Assembly (NCBI GenBank): GCA_017847875.1
Contig: JAGASN010000005.1
Coordinates: 1 to 53,743, forward strand
From: Oscillospiraceae bacterium
GTDB taxonomy: Bacteria > Bacillota > Clostridia > Oscillospirales > Ruminococcaceae
Length of the DNA: 53,743 nucleotides
Direction of reading: 5' to 3'
Position 1 is the stretch's first letter, and the number at the start of each line of letters is the position of its first letter. Positions 8,008 through 14,295 of this stretch are shown piece after piece. The notes below the pieces were generated by a model. It had not been told where the DNA came from. It saw only the letters and a list, made by a program, of their open reading frames with translations, and made no database searches. The position numbers and the translations under genes are program-made.

Positions 8008-8048
8008 AAGGGAATAAGCGGGAGCATGGCTGCCGCTTATTCCCTTTT
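8008..8048 (-). promoter_or_regulatory. Terminator-like leader hairpin before the DUF6809-like gene
   Basis: A 14-bp stem AAGGGAATAAGCGG/CCGCTTATTCCCTT, followed on the minus strand by ATATTTTTG and about 53 nt before the ATG. A second small hairpin (GATCCC/GGGATT, around 8,062-8,076) lies just upstream of it. No gene lies upstream on this strand within reach, so the hairpins are leader elements rather than the end of another gene. Confidence 0.45.
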
Positions 8049-8271
8049 TATATATAAAAATCCCGTGTTGGGATCGAAAGTGAAGTTTCTGACACGAACT
8101 TCTCCATCTCTGCATCTGTACTGAAAAATTCACGTAATTCACGTAAAAAGATGAGTTTACCGGCATAACTCCGCCATAAACGAACGTAATTTTTTGCGTA
8201 ATTTTCGCGCAAAAATACGCTCTTTGGCGTAAAAAGTTGCGTAATTTCCTAAATGGGAGCGGGTGGGCGCA
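8049..8271. repeat. Gene-free stretch with six CGTAA repeats
   Basis: No gene is seen between the leader hairpin and the next operon. Six CGTAA motifs start at 8133, 8142, 8185, 8197, 8228 and 8240, four of them as (A/G)CGTAATT. GCGTATTTTTGCGCG lies among them in the opposite sense. The clustering looks like a multi-site protein-binding region or degenerate iterons. Confidence 0.4.
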
Positions 8272-8289
8272 TTTTTAAACGTTTAAAAA
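8272..8289. promoter_or_regulatory. Perfect 18-bp palindrome, operator candidate
   Basis: TTTTTAAACGTTTAAAAA is a perfect palindrome 71 bp upstream of the GTG start of the next operon. No U-run follows, so it is more likely a protein-binding site than a terminator. Confidence 0.45.
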
Positions 8290-8360
8290 CAAAAATCAAC
8301 TAACAAATTAATAGTGTTAAATTTTAGGGATAAATTCTAAATAGAAAAGAGGTGAGAAAA

Positions 8361-8714
8361 GTGTCAGTTCCTCGAAGAAAGAGTAAACTTGTTATTCATG
8401 ATAATGATGTGGATCTCACCGTTTACAGTAAAGAAATAATCGATACTATAAACGAGATTGCACCCAATAAAAACCCAAAGGTATTCAAAAATTACTTTTC
8501 AACATCAGAATTAACGAGAGCCGAGTCCATACAAATTGGCCAAAAGCTTTCCAAAATACCGGGGCTTAAGGATTATGGGGTTACAATAACCACTTTCAGA
8601 CTTTTTGAAGGCAAGCTCTATGAGAGTGAAACTTCAAACAGGCTTGTTAATAAGAAAAAGAAGATAACAAGCATTACTAAGTCAAATAACACAACCAAAG
8701 GGGGTCATTTATAA
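8361..8714 (+). CDS. Hypothetical mobile-element protein, 117 aa
   Basis: First gene of a four-gene cluster. I chose the GTG at 8361 (MSVPRRKSKL) because AGAGGTG sits 6-7 nt upstream; a GTG nine bases earlier overlaps that site. The protein is basic at both ends with a mixed alpha/beta middle (YGVTITTFRLFEGKLYES). No domain recognised. Its stop overlaps the start region of the HTH gene behind it, so they form one operon. Confidence 0.6.
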   Translation: MSVPRRKSKLVIHDNDVDLTVYSKEIIDTINEIAPNKNPKVFKNYFSTSELTRAESIQIGQKLSKIPGLKDYGVTITTFRLFEGKLYESETSNRLVNKKKKITSITKSNNTTKGGHL

Positions 8715-8920
8715 TAAATAAAAACGTTACAGTAAAAAGAAAATATCTTAGCATAGAAGACATTCAAAGGGAATATCTCCCGGTAAGTAAAAAGAAGATC
8801 CGAGCCTTGGCAAAGAAGTATTTACAGCTGAAAATCATAGGCGGCAGAATGTATGTTGACCGTGATGAGCTTGAAAAACTCCTTGCAGACCCGGAAAGGG
8901 AAAGATTTCCTTTAGACTGA
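8711..8920 (+). CDS. Excisionase-like HTH protein with an ATA start, 69 aa
   Basis: The frame encodes a compact winged-helix DNA-binding protein of the excisionase type: YLSIEDIQREYLPVSKKKI (first helix and turn), ALAKKYLQLKIIGGRMYVD (recognition helix and wing), then RDELEKLLAD. No ATG, GTG or TTG exists upstream in frame. AAAGGGGG lies 6 nt before ATA (8711), exactly where an ATGA overlap with the preceding stop would be expected, so an ATG to ATA change is the simplest reading. It may be poorly translated or already dying. A similar gene is at the left edge of the window. Confidence 0.65.
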   Translation: MINKNVTVKRKYLSIEDIQREYLPVSKKKIRALAKKYLQLKIIGGRMYVDRDELEKLLADPERERFPLD

Positions 8921-9315
8921 TGAGGTTTGATGAAATGAAGAAAATAAGGGTAATTAAAATAAAGCCTTGCGAGTTCCCGGATGTTGCATACATCTATCCA
9001 ACCCGTGAGGCTATTCTTTTGTCAGTCGGCGGTGATGGTATTCCAAACGATAACGCAAAGATGAAAAAGATAGATGAGAATATTTATATCATATATCCTG
9101 TTATCCTTGATGCGTTTGAACTTGAGTACAACCGCAGAATTGACAATACATCAATATTCGGTACCTTTGTTGTGGTGGAAACAGACAGCGAAGGAAAGCC
9201 AAAGTCTATGTCTGATGAGAATTTCAAGAAATATGTAAATCTGTTTTGGGAACCCGAATTTGTGGATTCGGATACAACAGCAGAGTTATACAGCGACTTT
9301 CTCGTTCACGCATAG
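8920..9315 (+). CDS. DUF3846-like protein, 131 aa
   Basis: The protein begins with a short strand pair (IRVIKIKPCEFPDVAYI) and has the overall plan of DUF3846 proteins carried by Firmicutes phages and conjugative elements: a beta strand, a GDGI turn, then a C-terminal acidic helix with FWEPEFV. Another DUF3846 member is at 12,553-12,945, ending in the comparable FEEPEYY. The ATG at 8920 overlaps the preceding TGA; an alternative ATG at 8935 is possible. Function of the family is unknown. Confidence 0.6.
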   Translation: MRFDEMKKIRVIKIKPCEFPDVAYIYPTREAILLSVGGDGIPNDNAKMKKIDENIYIIYPVILDAFELEYNRRIDNTSIFGTFVVVETDSEGKPKSMSDENFKKYVNLFWEPEFVDSDTTAELYSDFLVHA

Positions 9316-9365
9316 TATATATCTCAATTCAAAATACAAAATGTAAATAAAAAGGAGCGAATGTT

Positions 9366-9725
9366 ATGGCACTTGAAAAGAAATATATCGTATTTTTAGC
9401 AAAAATGGAATGCACTGGCAAGAATAAGAAAAAACGCAGTCTTGCTTCCATAAATGAACTTTCCATTGAGGAACTCAATGAGATCTGGCCGGGTTGGACC
9501 CCTAAAGATATCGCTGACAGTTTCCTTGATATCTATAACCATATATTAAAAGCAGAAGCTAAGGGAGTAAAAAGAGAAAATGCAAGACTCTACACCCGCA
9601 GCTTACTTGCTGAAAGCTGGATGACCAAACAGCTTACTGTTTGGATGACAGATGGAACACTTTCTGATGCTGAAAAAGAAAGGCTTGAAAAACCTTTGTT
9701 TGATGTTAGTATGACTTGGTTATAA
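9366..9725 (+). CDS. Hypothetical mobile-element protein, 119 aa
   Basis: Last gene of the small cluster, with a strong AAAGGAG site 7 nt before the ATG. The product is mostly helical and charged (LASINELSIEELNEIWPGWT, then KDIADSFLDIYNHILK). No domain or localisation signal is seen, and I know no characterised relative. It ends just before an 11-bp inverted repeat and the 3' end of the convergent serine recombinase. Confidence 0.55.
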   Translation: MALEKKYIVFLAKMECTGKNKKKRSLASINELSIEELNEIWPGWTPKDIADSFLDIYNHILKAEAKGVKRENARLYTRSLLAESWMTKQLTVWMTDGTLSDAEKERLEKPLFDVSMTWL

Positions 9726-9801
9726 TAAGAGGGTACGTAGTTTGTTTCCTTATAAATTTTTATCATTAGTATTCCTTATCCTCCGTATTTGTACCCTCTT
9801 A
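9726..9801. repeat. 11-bp perfect inverted repeat around 54 bp
   Basis: TAAGAGGGTAC (9726-9736) and GTACCCTCTTA (9791-9801) are perfect inverted copies in the gap between two convergent genes. It could fold as a long hairpin in RNA from either strand or mark a recombination site of the adjoining serine recombinase; neither is shown. Confidence 0.4.
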
Positions 9802-9806
9802 AAATG

Positions 9807-9843
9807 AAGAAGGCAACTACCCTAAGTGGTGGTTGCCTTCTTT
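9807..9843. terminator. Intrinsic terminator overlapping the recombinase 3' end
   Basis: AGAAGGCAACTACC/GGTGGTTGCCTTCT stem with a CTAAGT loop. The left arm and loop contain the stop codon and the last codons of the recombinase. T-runs on both sides allow use in either direction. Confidence 0.65.
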
Positions 9844-11402
9844 CCATATTCATAGATTTCCTGCCTTCTGACTGTGATGGAGGTATTAAGACTTGGGTAA
9901 ACATCCAAACCTGTTTTGATGGTAAAGATAACTGTATATTTCCCAACAACGATGCTGTCTATAAATCCACGAATGAATGTTTTAAATTCCGGGTTTGCGA
10001 TGGCACCTTTCAAAGAGGCATATTTGGAAAGAATATGTGTAATGTCTATATTCGCATCAGGGTTCGTAGAAAGGAAACTAAGCTTTGACCTTTTCTCAAA
10101 AAGCTCCTCTTTTTCTGATTCGAGTTTATTAAGACGCTCAATTAAAGCAGAAGAAATAAGGCCGGCAGCAACGGCGTCTGCGACATTTTTCAGTTCTTCT
10201 GCATTTCTTGCTATTTCAGCATCTATCTCTTCATAACTTTTTTCTAAAACTTGAGTAGCCGTAGTTGCATATTTAAGAATATTCTTTTTAATGTTGCTGA
10301 GCGACTTGCGGTTTAAGATATAGTTTTCAAGAAGATATATAGTATATCGTTCAAGGTAGTCACGGTTGATTTCCTTGTTGGAACAAATATTGCTATGAGT
10401 AGGACAGCGATAGGTGACATACTTTTCTTTGTTTCTGCCGCTGAACCTCATGTTCCCTATCATAGAGTGGTTGCATTCAATGCAGCGCACCTTCCCTGTA
10501 AGCAAATATTCCTCTTTTTCGTGTTTGGGAGAAACCCTGCCGCCTATACACTTGTTTTCTTTAATGCGTTTGGTTACCGCATTAAAGGTTTCTTCATCCA
10601 CTAAACGAGGGCAGCCTCCTTCGACCACAATCAGAGAAGAATAATCCTTATATGAATGGTCGTTTCTTGTTCCTGTGGGAGATTTTGAAGCTCTCCGGTT
10701 ATATACATAAGTGCCATTATATTTGGGGTTTGTGAGAATGGAATACAGACTTGACTTTACAAAAGGCCTGCCGGCTTTTGTTAGAAACCCTTGTCTATTT
10801 AATTCCTTTATTATTGCTCCGTACCCAAACCCTTTTGCATACATGGAAAAGATAATGTTTACCGCTTCTGCTTCTTTTTCGTTTATGATGTATTTTCCTG
10901 TTTCCGGGTCAATATCATAACCCAATGGTGCTATACCGCCTGTTGTTTTTGCCTTTAATGCTGTTTCTCTGAGTCCGCGCTTGGTATTTCGTGACAGGTC
11001 TGCAGAATAGAATTCGTTCATGCCTGAAATGACCGATTGCATCATGATGCTTTCCGGGCTGTCATCAAGATTTTCAATAACACTATAAAGCGTTACTCCG
11101 TTTTTATTTAAAATTCTTTGATATATGGCATGGTCAAAACGATTTCGGGCAAATCTATCAAACTTATATACCAAAACAGTATCAAACTCATGATTGTAAC
11201 TATCCGATACCATTTGCTGGAATTGCGGCCGTTTATCGGTTGTCGCTGATTTTGCTTCATCGGCATATTTCTTGACTATGATTACACCGTTTTTACGGCA
11301 ATAATCCTCCATCACTCTGAATTGCCCGTCGATGGACTGTTCCTGTTGGTTCGCACTTGAGAATCTTGCATATAATGCGGCTCGGCGATTGATGCGGAAC
11401 AT
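9822..11402 (-). CDS. Large serine recombinase (site-specific integrase)
   Basis: The 526-aa protein is a large serine recombinase of the type that moves clostridial integrative elements. The N-terminal resolvase domain carries LYARFSSANQ with catalytic Ser15, and YKFDRFARNRFD and LDDSPESIMMQ follow as expected. A recombinase domain spans about 160-290 (PLGYDIDPETGKYIINE), then a zinc ribbon (CIECNHSM ... YRCPTHSNIC) and a coiled coil with Glu/Lys heptads (about 385-440). The ATG follows AAAAGAGGTG. Length and domains look complete, so it should be active. Its element partner cannot be decided: genes on both sides look mobile. Confidence 0.93.
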   Translation of the reverse strand: MFRINRRAALYARFSSANQQEQSIDGQFRVMEDYCRKNGVIIVKKYADEAKSATTDKRPQFQQMVSDSYNHEFDTVLVYKFDRFARNRFDHAIYQRILNKNGVTLYSVIENLDDSPESIMMQSVISGMNEFYSADLSRNTKRGLRETALKAKTTGGIAPLGYDIDPETGKYIINEKEAEAVNIIFSMYAKGFGYGAIIKELNRQGFLTKAGRPFVKSSLYSILTNPKYNGTYVYNRRASKSPTGTRNDHSYKDYSSLIVVEGGCPRLVDEETFNAVTKRIKENKCIGGRVSPKHEKEEYLLTGKVRCIECNHSMIGNMRFSGRNKEKYVTYRCPTHSNICSNKEINRDYLERYTIYLLENYILNRKSLSNIKKNILKYATTATQVLEKSYEEIDAEIARNAEELKNVADAVAAGLISSALIERLNKLESEKEELFEKRSKLSFLSTNPDANIDITHILSKYASLKGAIANPEFKTFIRGFIDSIVVGKYTVIFTIKTGLDVYPSLNTSITVRRQEIYEYGKKATTT

Positions 11403-11439
11403 AGATTCTTTTCACCTCTTTTGTATGTTCCTGCCGTGT

Positions 11440-12018
11440 TTATACGGCAGGAACGATATTGTTATCGGAGGTGCTTTGTTCCGGAGAGCTTTCTTTAGCG
11501 ATAAAAGGTTTGAGTATCCATCCATTACGTAAGCTTGGTGTCAACGGATGCAATCCATTCCTGCCGTTTTCATCAGAGATAACGCATAACTTATCTTTAT
11601 ATTTCTGAAGCTTGTTAACAACCTCTACAGCTCTCTTCTCGATATTAACGTTAGCATCCGCGCCTTTTCCCCATGCAAGAATAACAAGCTGGCATTCATC
11701 GGCAGCTTTCATGATATAGCTGTCATTCTGAGGATCGTTAAGCTCATCGGGAGAATTCCACCTAAAATTAAGTTTGGGAGTGAGCTGAGAAAAGAGATTC
11801 ACAATCTGAACGCCGCCATAGTGCTCCAAACGAGCAACGTTGTTGACGATCAATGCTGTAGTAGTGTCGATTAAAATATTATCGGCATGTGCAGGATTCA
11901 AGGCGACAACGGCAACAGAGGGTTTCTCTTTATCCCAAGTTCTTTTCCAAAGAAAACGGTGGGAACGGTCATCAGAGAAAACGGATTCGCATTTAATAAC
12001 ATCTTTGTCGGTAATCAT
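11440..12018 (-). CDS. DUF1643 protein, 192 aa
   Basis: The sequence fits DUF1643: an N-terminal RFLWKRTWDK segment, then ALNPAHADN, a central VQIVNLFSQLTPKL strand-turn, VILAWGKGAD and the C-terminal LHPLTPSLRNG. The family is widespread on phages and conjugative elements and is thought by fold to be uracil-DNA-glycosylase-like, but its activity is not established. The ATG at 12018 has AAAGGAAG 7 nt upstream. It belongs to a minus-strand accessory cluster (11,440-12,945) placed directly upstream of the recombinase. Confidence 0.82.
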   Translation of the reverse strand: MITDKDVIKCESVFSDDRSHRFLWKRTWDKEKPSVAVVALNPAHADNILIDTTTALIVNNVARLEHYGGVQIVNLFSQLTPKLNFRWNSPDELNDPQNDSYIMKAADECQLVILAWGKGADANVNIEKRAVEVVNKLQKYKDKLCVISDENGRNGLHPLTPSLRNGWILKPFIAKESSPEQSTSDNNIVPAV

Positions 12019-12034
12019 AGTATTACTTCCTTTC

Positions 12035-12196
12035 TTAATCAATTTCGAATTCTGCGCAAACAAAATCGTCGCAGTCCAGAATTATATCGCTGGCATAATA
12101 CATGTCTTCAGCTATCTCGAGCGCGTCGGCCTCAGAATCAGCTTCGATTTTTACTTTCTGTGAGAGCGTTTCTGTAACGATAACAGTATATTTCAT
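12035..12196 (-). CDS. DpnD/PcfM-like small protein, 53 aa
   Basis: The sequence (MKYTVIVTETLSQKVKIEAD, then SEADALEIAEDMYYASDIIL) has the pattern of the DpnD/PcfM family: a beta strand, an EAdSEeeAle motif, a helix and an acidic end DDFVCAEFEID. Family members are small accessory proteins of restriction cassettes and conjugative plasmids with unknown activity. The ATG follows AGGAGGA at good spacing. It lies 16 bp before the DUF1643 gene and 1 bp after the upstream gene, in one operon. Confidence 0.75.
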   Translation of the reverse strand: MKYTVIVTETLSQKVKIEADSEADALEIAEDMYYASDIILDCDDFVCAEFEID

Positions 12197-12197
12197 A

Positions 12198-12536
12198 TCA
12201 GCATTCCTCCTCCAATTCTTTCAATATTTCCCGCGGAGCATCATCACGATGTACCACAAGGACAGTACAAAACTCGTTATTAGCCAGATAGCAGGCGGAA
12301 ATGATATGGTTCTCATTTTCCGCCACATATTCCGGAATATGTCTTTTGTAATCAAATTTTTGTTTCAGCTCCTTTGCCGGTGTTCCATAGCCCACCACGA
12401 GAATAATGCCGTCTTCAAAAGTGCCTGCGTCCTCATCGGAAAATGTTTCTGCGTTGCTGCGGACTGCTTTCCAGATGCTTTCGTCTATAAAACGGTAATT
12501 TTCCATATTCTGAATGGAAGTGACGTTATATACCAT
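12198..12536 (-). CDS. Hypothetical accessory protein, 112 aa
   Basis: I chose the ATG at 12536 (MVYNVTSIQNMENYRFIDES) because GAGAGGAGC lies upstream; a 9-codon longer form lacks a good site. The protein is acidic and alpha/beta, with HIISACYLANNEFCTVLVV near the end that looks like a strand pair. No domain recognised. It is operon-linked to the DpnD/PcfM-like gene (1 bp gap) and to the DUF3846 gene (16 bp gap). Confidence 0.6.
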   Translation of the reverse strand: MVYNVTSIQNMENYRFIDESIWKAVRSNAETFSDEDAGTFEDGIILVVGYGTPAKELKQKFDYKRHIPEYVAENENHIISACYLANNEFCTVLVVHRDDAPREILKELEEEC

Positions 12537-12552
12537 CTTGAGCACGCTCCTC

Positions 12553-12945
12553 TCAAAGCCCAAAGAATTTGAGCATGATGGATTCAGTAACTTCAGTATC
12601 TGTGTAGTACTCGGGTTCCTCGAAGACTTTATACCAATGCTCGAACTCTTTATCGGTTAAAGAACGCATACCACCTGAAGGGGTATCTCCGAAAACGTAG
12701 AAAACGCCTGCCAAAATGTCTTCTCCTAGTTGTCTATTTCCTTTAAGGTTGAGAATTTTGCCTTCTTCATTAAGGAGCAGTGAACACCTACTTCCGTCAA
12801 GATGAACGATTTCGATGAGGCCTTGCTCTTCACATCCGATGCTCACAGCTTTCTGAAGGCTGTCGAGGTCGGTGTTTAATAACGTTTCTTTGGGCTTTTC
12901 TCCGGGTTCGACCATGAGAACACGGATTTCCTTTGCTTTTTTCAT
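12553..12945 (-). CDS. DUF3846 protein, 130 aa
   Basis: The protein opens with KEIRVLMVEPGEKPKE, the characteristic DUF3846 start, and contains IVHLDGSRCSLLLNEEGKIL and a GVFYVFGDTPSGGMRSLT stretch, ending with an acidic FEEPEYYTDTEVT. Members are common in clostridial conjugative elements; function unknown. The ATG at 12945 follows GGAGATG. It is the first gene of the minus-strand cluster and stands behind a terminator-like leader hairpin. The far upstream extension of this frame has no start signals. Confidence 0.8.
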   Translation of the reverse strand: MKKAKEIRVLMVEPGEKPKETLLNTDLDSLQKAVSIGCEEQGLIEIVHLDGSRCSLLLNEEGKILNLKGNRQLGEDILAGVFYVFGDTPSGGMRSLTDKEFEHWYKVFEEPEYYTDTEVTESIMLKFFGL

Positions 12946-12965
12946 AAATAACATCTCCAATAACA

Positions 12966-13011
12966 AAAAAATCCCCCATGGAAGGGCAACGTAATAGCTG
13001 CCTCCATGGGG
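12966..13011 (-). promoter_or_regulatory. Terminator-like leader hairpin before the DUF3846 gene
   Basis: Stem CCCCATGGA/TCCATGGGG (12974-13011), followed on the minus strand by GATTTTTTTG and 20 nt later the ribosome binding site. No gene lies upstream on this strand for over 1 kb, so it must act on its own leader: an attenuator is likely. It matches in layout the hairpin at 662-691. Confidence 0.6.
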
Positions 13012-13413
13012 TCTATATAATAATATATAGATATAAAATAAGATGATGCGTTTGTGAGAAAATCGTAAATTTGTGCAAAAGCACCAAAATTGACTAATAA
13101 TCGTTTTGAGTATCAAAAAATAGTTGTTTTGGACATAATCCACAAAGAAATTTCCTAAAAATGGAATCAATAGGCAAAAAAACAGTGTAAAAATGTTCCG
13201 TAAGTCAGAAACTCCTAGGCAGGACTGGAAGAATCGAAGACGACCTCGACATGTGGTCCATAGCGAGGCTAAAAGCAATACGAGATGTATAATTATTGTT
13301 ATTGTGCACAAAAGCAAAAACAGAGATGAATTAACTCAGGGACAGTACAAAAATGGGAAATTTGTAGGATGTTACAAAGTTGATAAAACGGCATAAAAAT
13401 GCGAAAAATTGCG
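13012..13413. other. Gene-free AT-rich stretch between the two element modules
   Basis: I find no gene with start signals. One open frame without a start codon around 13,195-13,292 encodes RTGRIEDDLDMWSIARLKAI, which looks protein-like and may be the end of a decayed gene. This stretch should also hold the promoter of the leftward DUF3846 operon, but no clear -35/-10 pair stands out. Confidence 0.35.
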
Positions 13414-13442
13414 TTGACTATAGGACGGATAGGTGTTATAAT
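13414..13442 (+). promoter_or_regulatory. Strong promoter of the DUF927/recombinase operon
   Basis: TTGACT (13414-13419) and TATAAT (13437-13442) with a 17-bp spacer. The predicted start of RNA is near 13449, just where the first leader hairpin begins, and 463 nt before the first gene. Confidence 0.8.
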
Positions 13443-13445
13443 AAG

Positions 13446-13911
13446 CACATCACATGAGATGAACCCTTGAGGTTGTTATGCAGGATGTGATTTTTTTGAT
13501 CAAAAATATATTACTTATTGTATAACAACCTACTTAGGTGAAAATCGATTGTGACAATCAAAAGAGAGCGCCGAGGGCATCTTGCTTTTCGTTGCTCTCG
13601 AAAAAAAGGTTTGTACCTTAGCTGTCCTAATAACTTCATAGGAAGTGCGGGTGAATCCTTGAAATCGTCAACTTGCTTGCCACAAGAAGTAACATTCCCA
13701 AAATGCGGACGCATTGAAGGGAAAAGCACCTATTGCAGCAAGCGCCAAACCCCAGTGCAGAACATCTTTCTGCGCGCAACGTGAACATTGAAAAAAGAAT
13801 AAGAGACCCTAAAAAAAGGTTTCTCCATCCAGTAATAAAAAGGGTGGAGAATCAAAATCTCCATCCTTTTTATATATAATATATCAAATATAAAAAGGAG
13901 GTGCACGAGGT
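13446..13911 (+). ncRNA. Structured leader RNA with two terminator/antiterminator-like switches
   Basis: At the 5' end, CACATC (13446-13451) can pair with GATGTG (13484-13489) followed by TTTTTTT, a terminator shape. In conflict with it, AGGTTGTTAT (13470-13479) is a perfect complement of ATAACAACCT (13522-13531). The middle folds into small hairpins: GATTG/CAATC (13547-13559), GAGAGC/GCTCTC (13564-13599), AAGGT/ACCTT (13606-13619) and AATGC/GCATT (13702-13715). At the 3' end GGGTGGAGA (13842-13850) can pair with either of two identical TCTCCATCC copies, at 13822-13830 (antiterminator) or 13858-13866, the latter followed by TTTTTAT (terminator). The upstream copy can instead be held by GAGACC (13803-13808). 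The ligand or factor is unknown; no known riboswitch class was recognised. Confidence 0.6.
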
Positions 13912-14295
13912 ATGAAATATCCTAGTGCAAAAATGAAAAAAGAAAAAATCACCAAAGTTACGCCCGGAGAATATGTCAGTGTAGTCGAGAAAATCGAAAA
14001 CGCCCCCGGTTATAACGATGGCGATGGTATCGTAATCTTTTACGTTCTCGAGAAAAACGGTAAAAAGTACCCTTATAAAGAAACTTTTGCCACCTCTCTT
14101 GAACATGTAAGAACCGCTGCTTTCAATGATTATATCGCAGAAGTTGGCGCATCAATCGATAACCTCGCTCCTCTCGTTGGTGCAAAAGAAAAACTTGTTC
14201 TTAAAAAATATGACTTTGGTTCAGCTGGAATTTTTACAAATATAGCTGAACGCAGTTTTATTTTTGAAGACGGTGATCTTGATGCCACTAAGTAA
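13912..14295 (+). CDS. Hypothetical protein, 127 aa, first gene of the DUF927 operon
   Basis: Starts with ATG 9 nt after AGGAGG (GGAGGTGCACGAGGT). The product has a basic N terminus (MKYPSAKMKKEKITKVTPGE) and a beta-rich body (YVSVVEKIEN, GIVIFYVLEKNGKKYPYKET) that could be an OB-fold-like small nucleic-acid-binding protein, judged only by strand pattern. It overlaps the DUF927 gene by 14 bp, so the two are translationally coupled, which suggests a partner role in DNA replication or processing of the element. Confidence 0.65.
   Translation: MKYPSAKMKKEKITKVTPGEYVSVVEKIENAPGYNDGDGIVIFYVLEKNGKKYPYKETFATSLEHVRTAAFNDYIAEVGASIDNLAPLVGAKEKLVLKKYDFGSAGIFTNIAERSFIFEDGDLDATK

Noticed and set aside
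13193..13396. 67-codon frame in the gap before the compact element
   Set aside because: No ribosome binding site and an odd residue mix; another frame there looks more protein-like but lacks a start.
13551..13784. 77-codon frame in the leader RNA
   Set aside because: Starts at GTG without a ribosome binding site, has no protein-like composition and overlaps the stem-loops of the leader.
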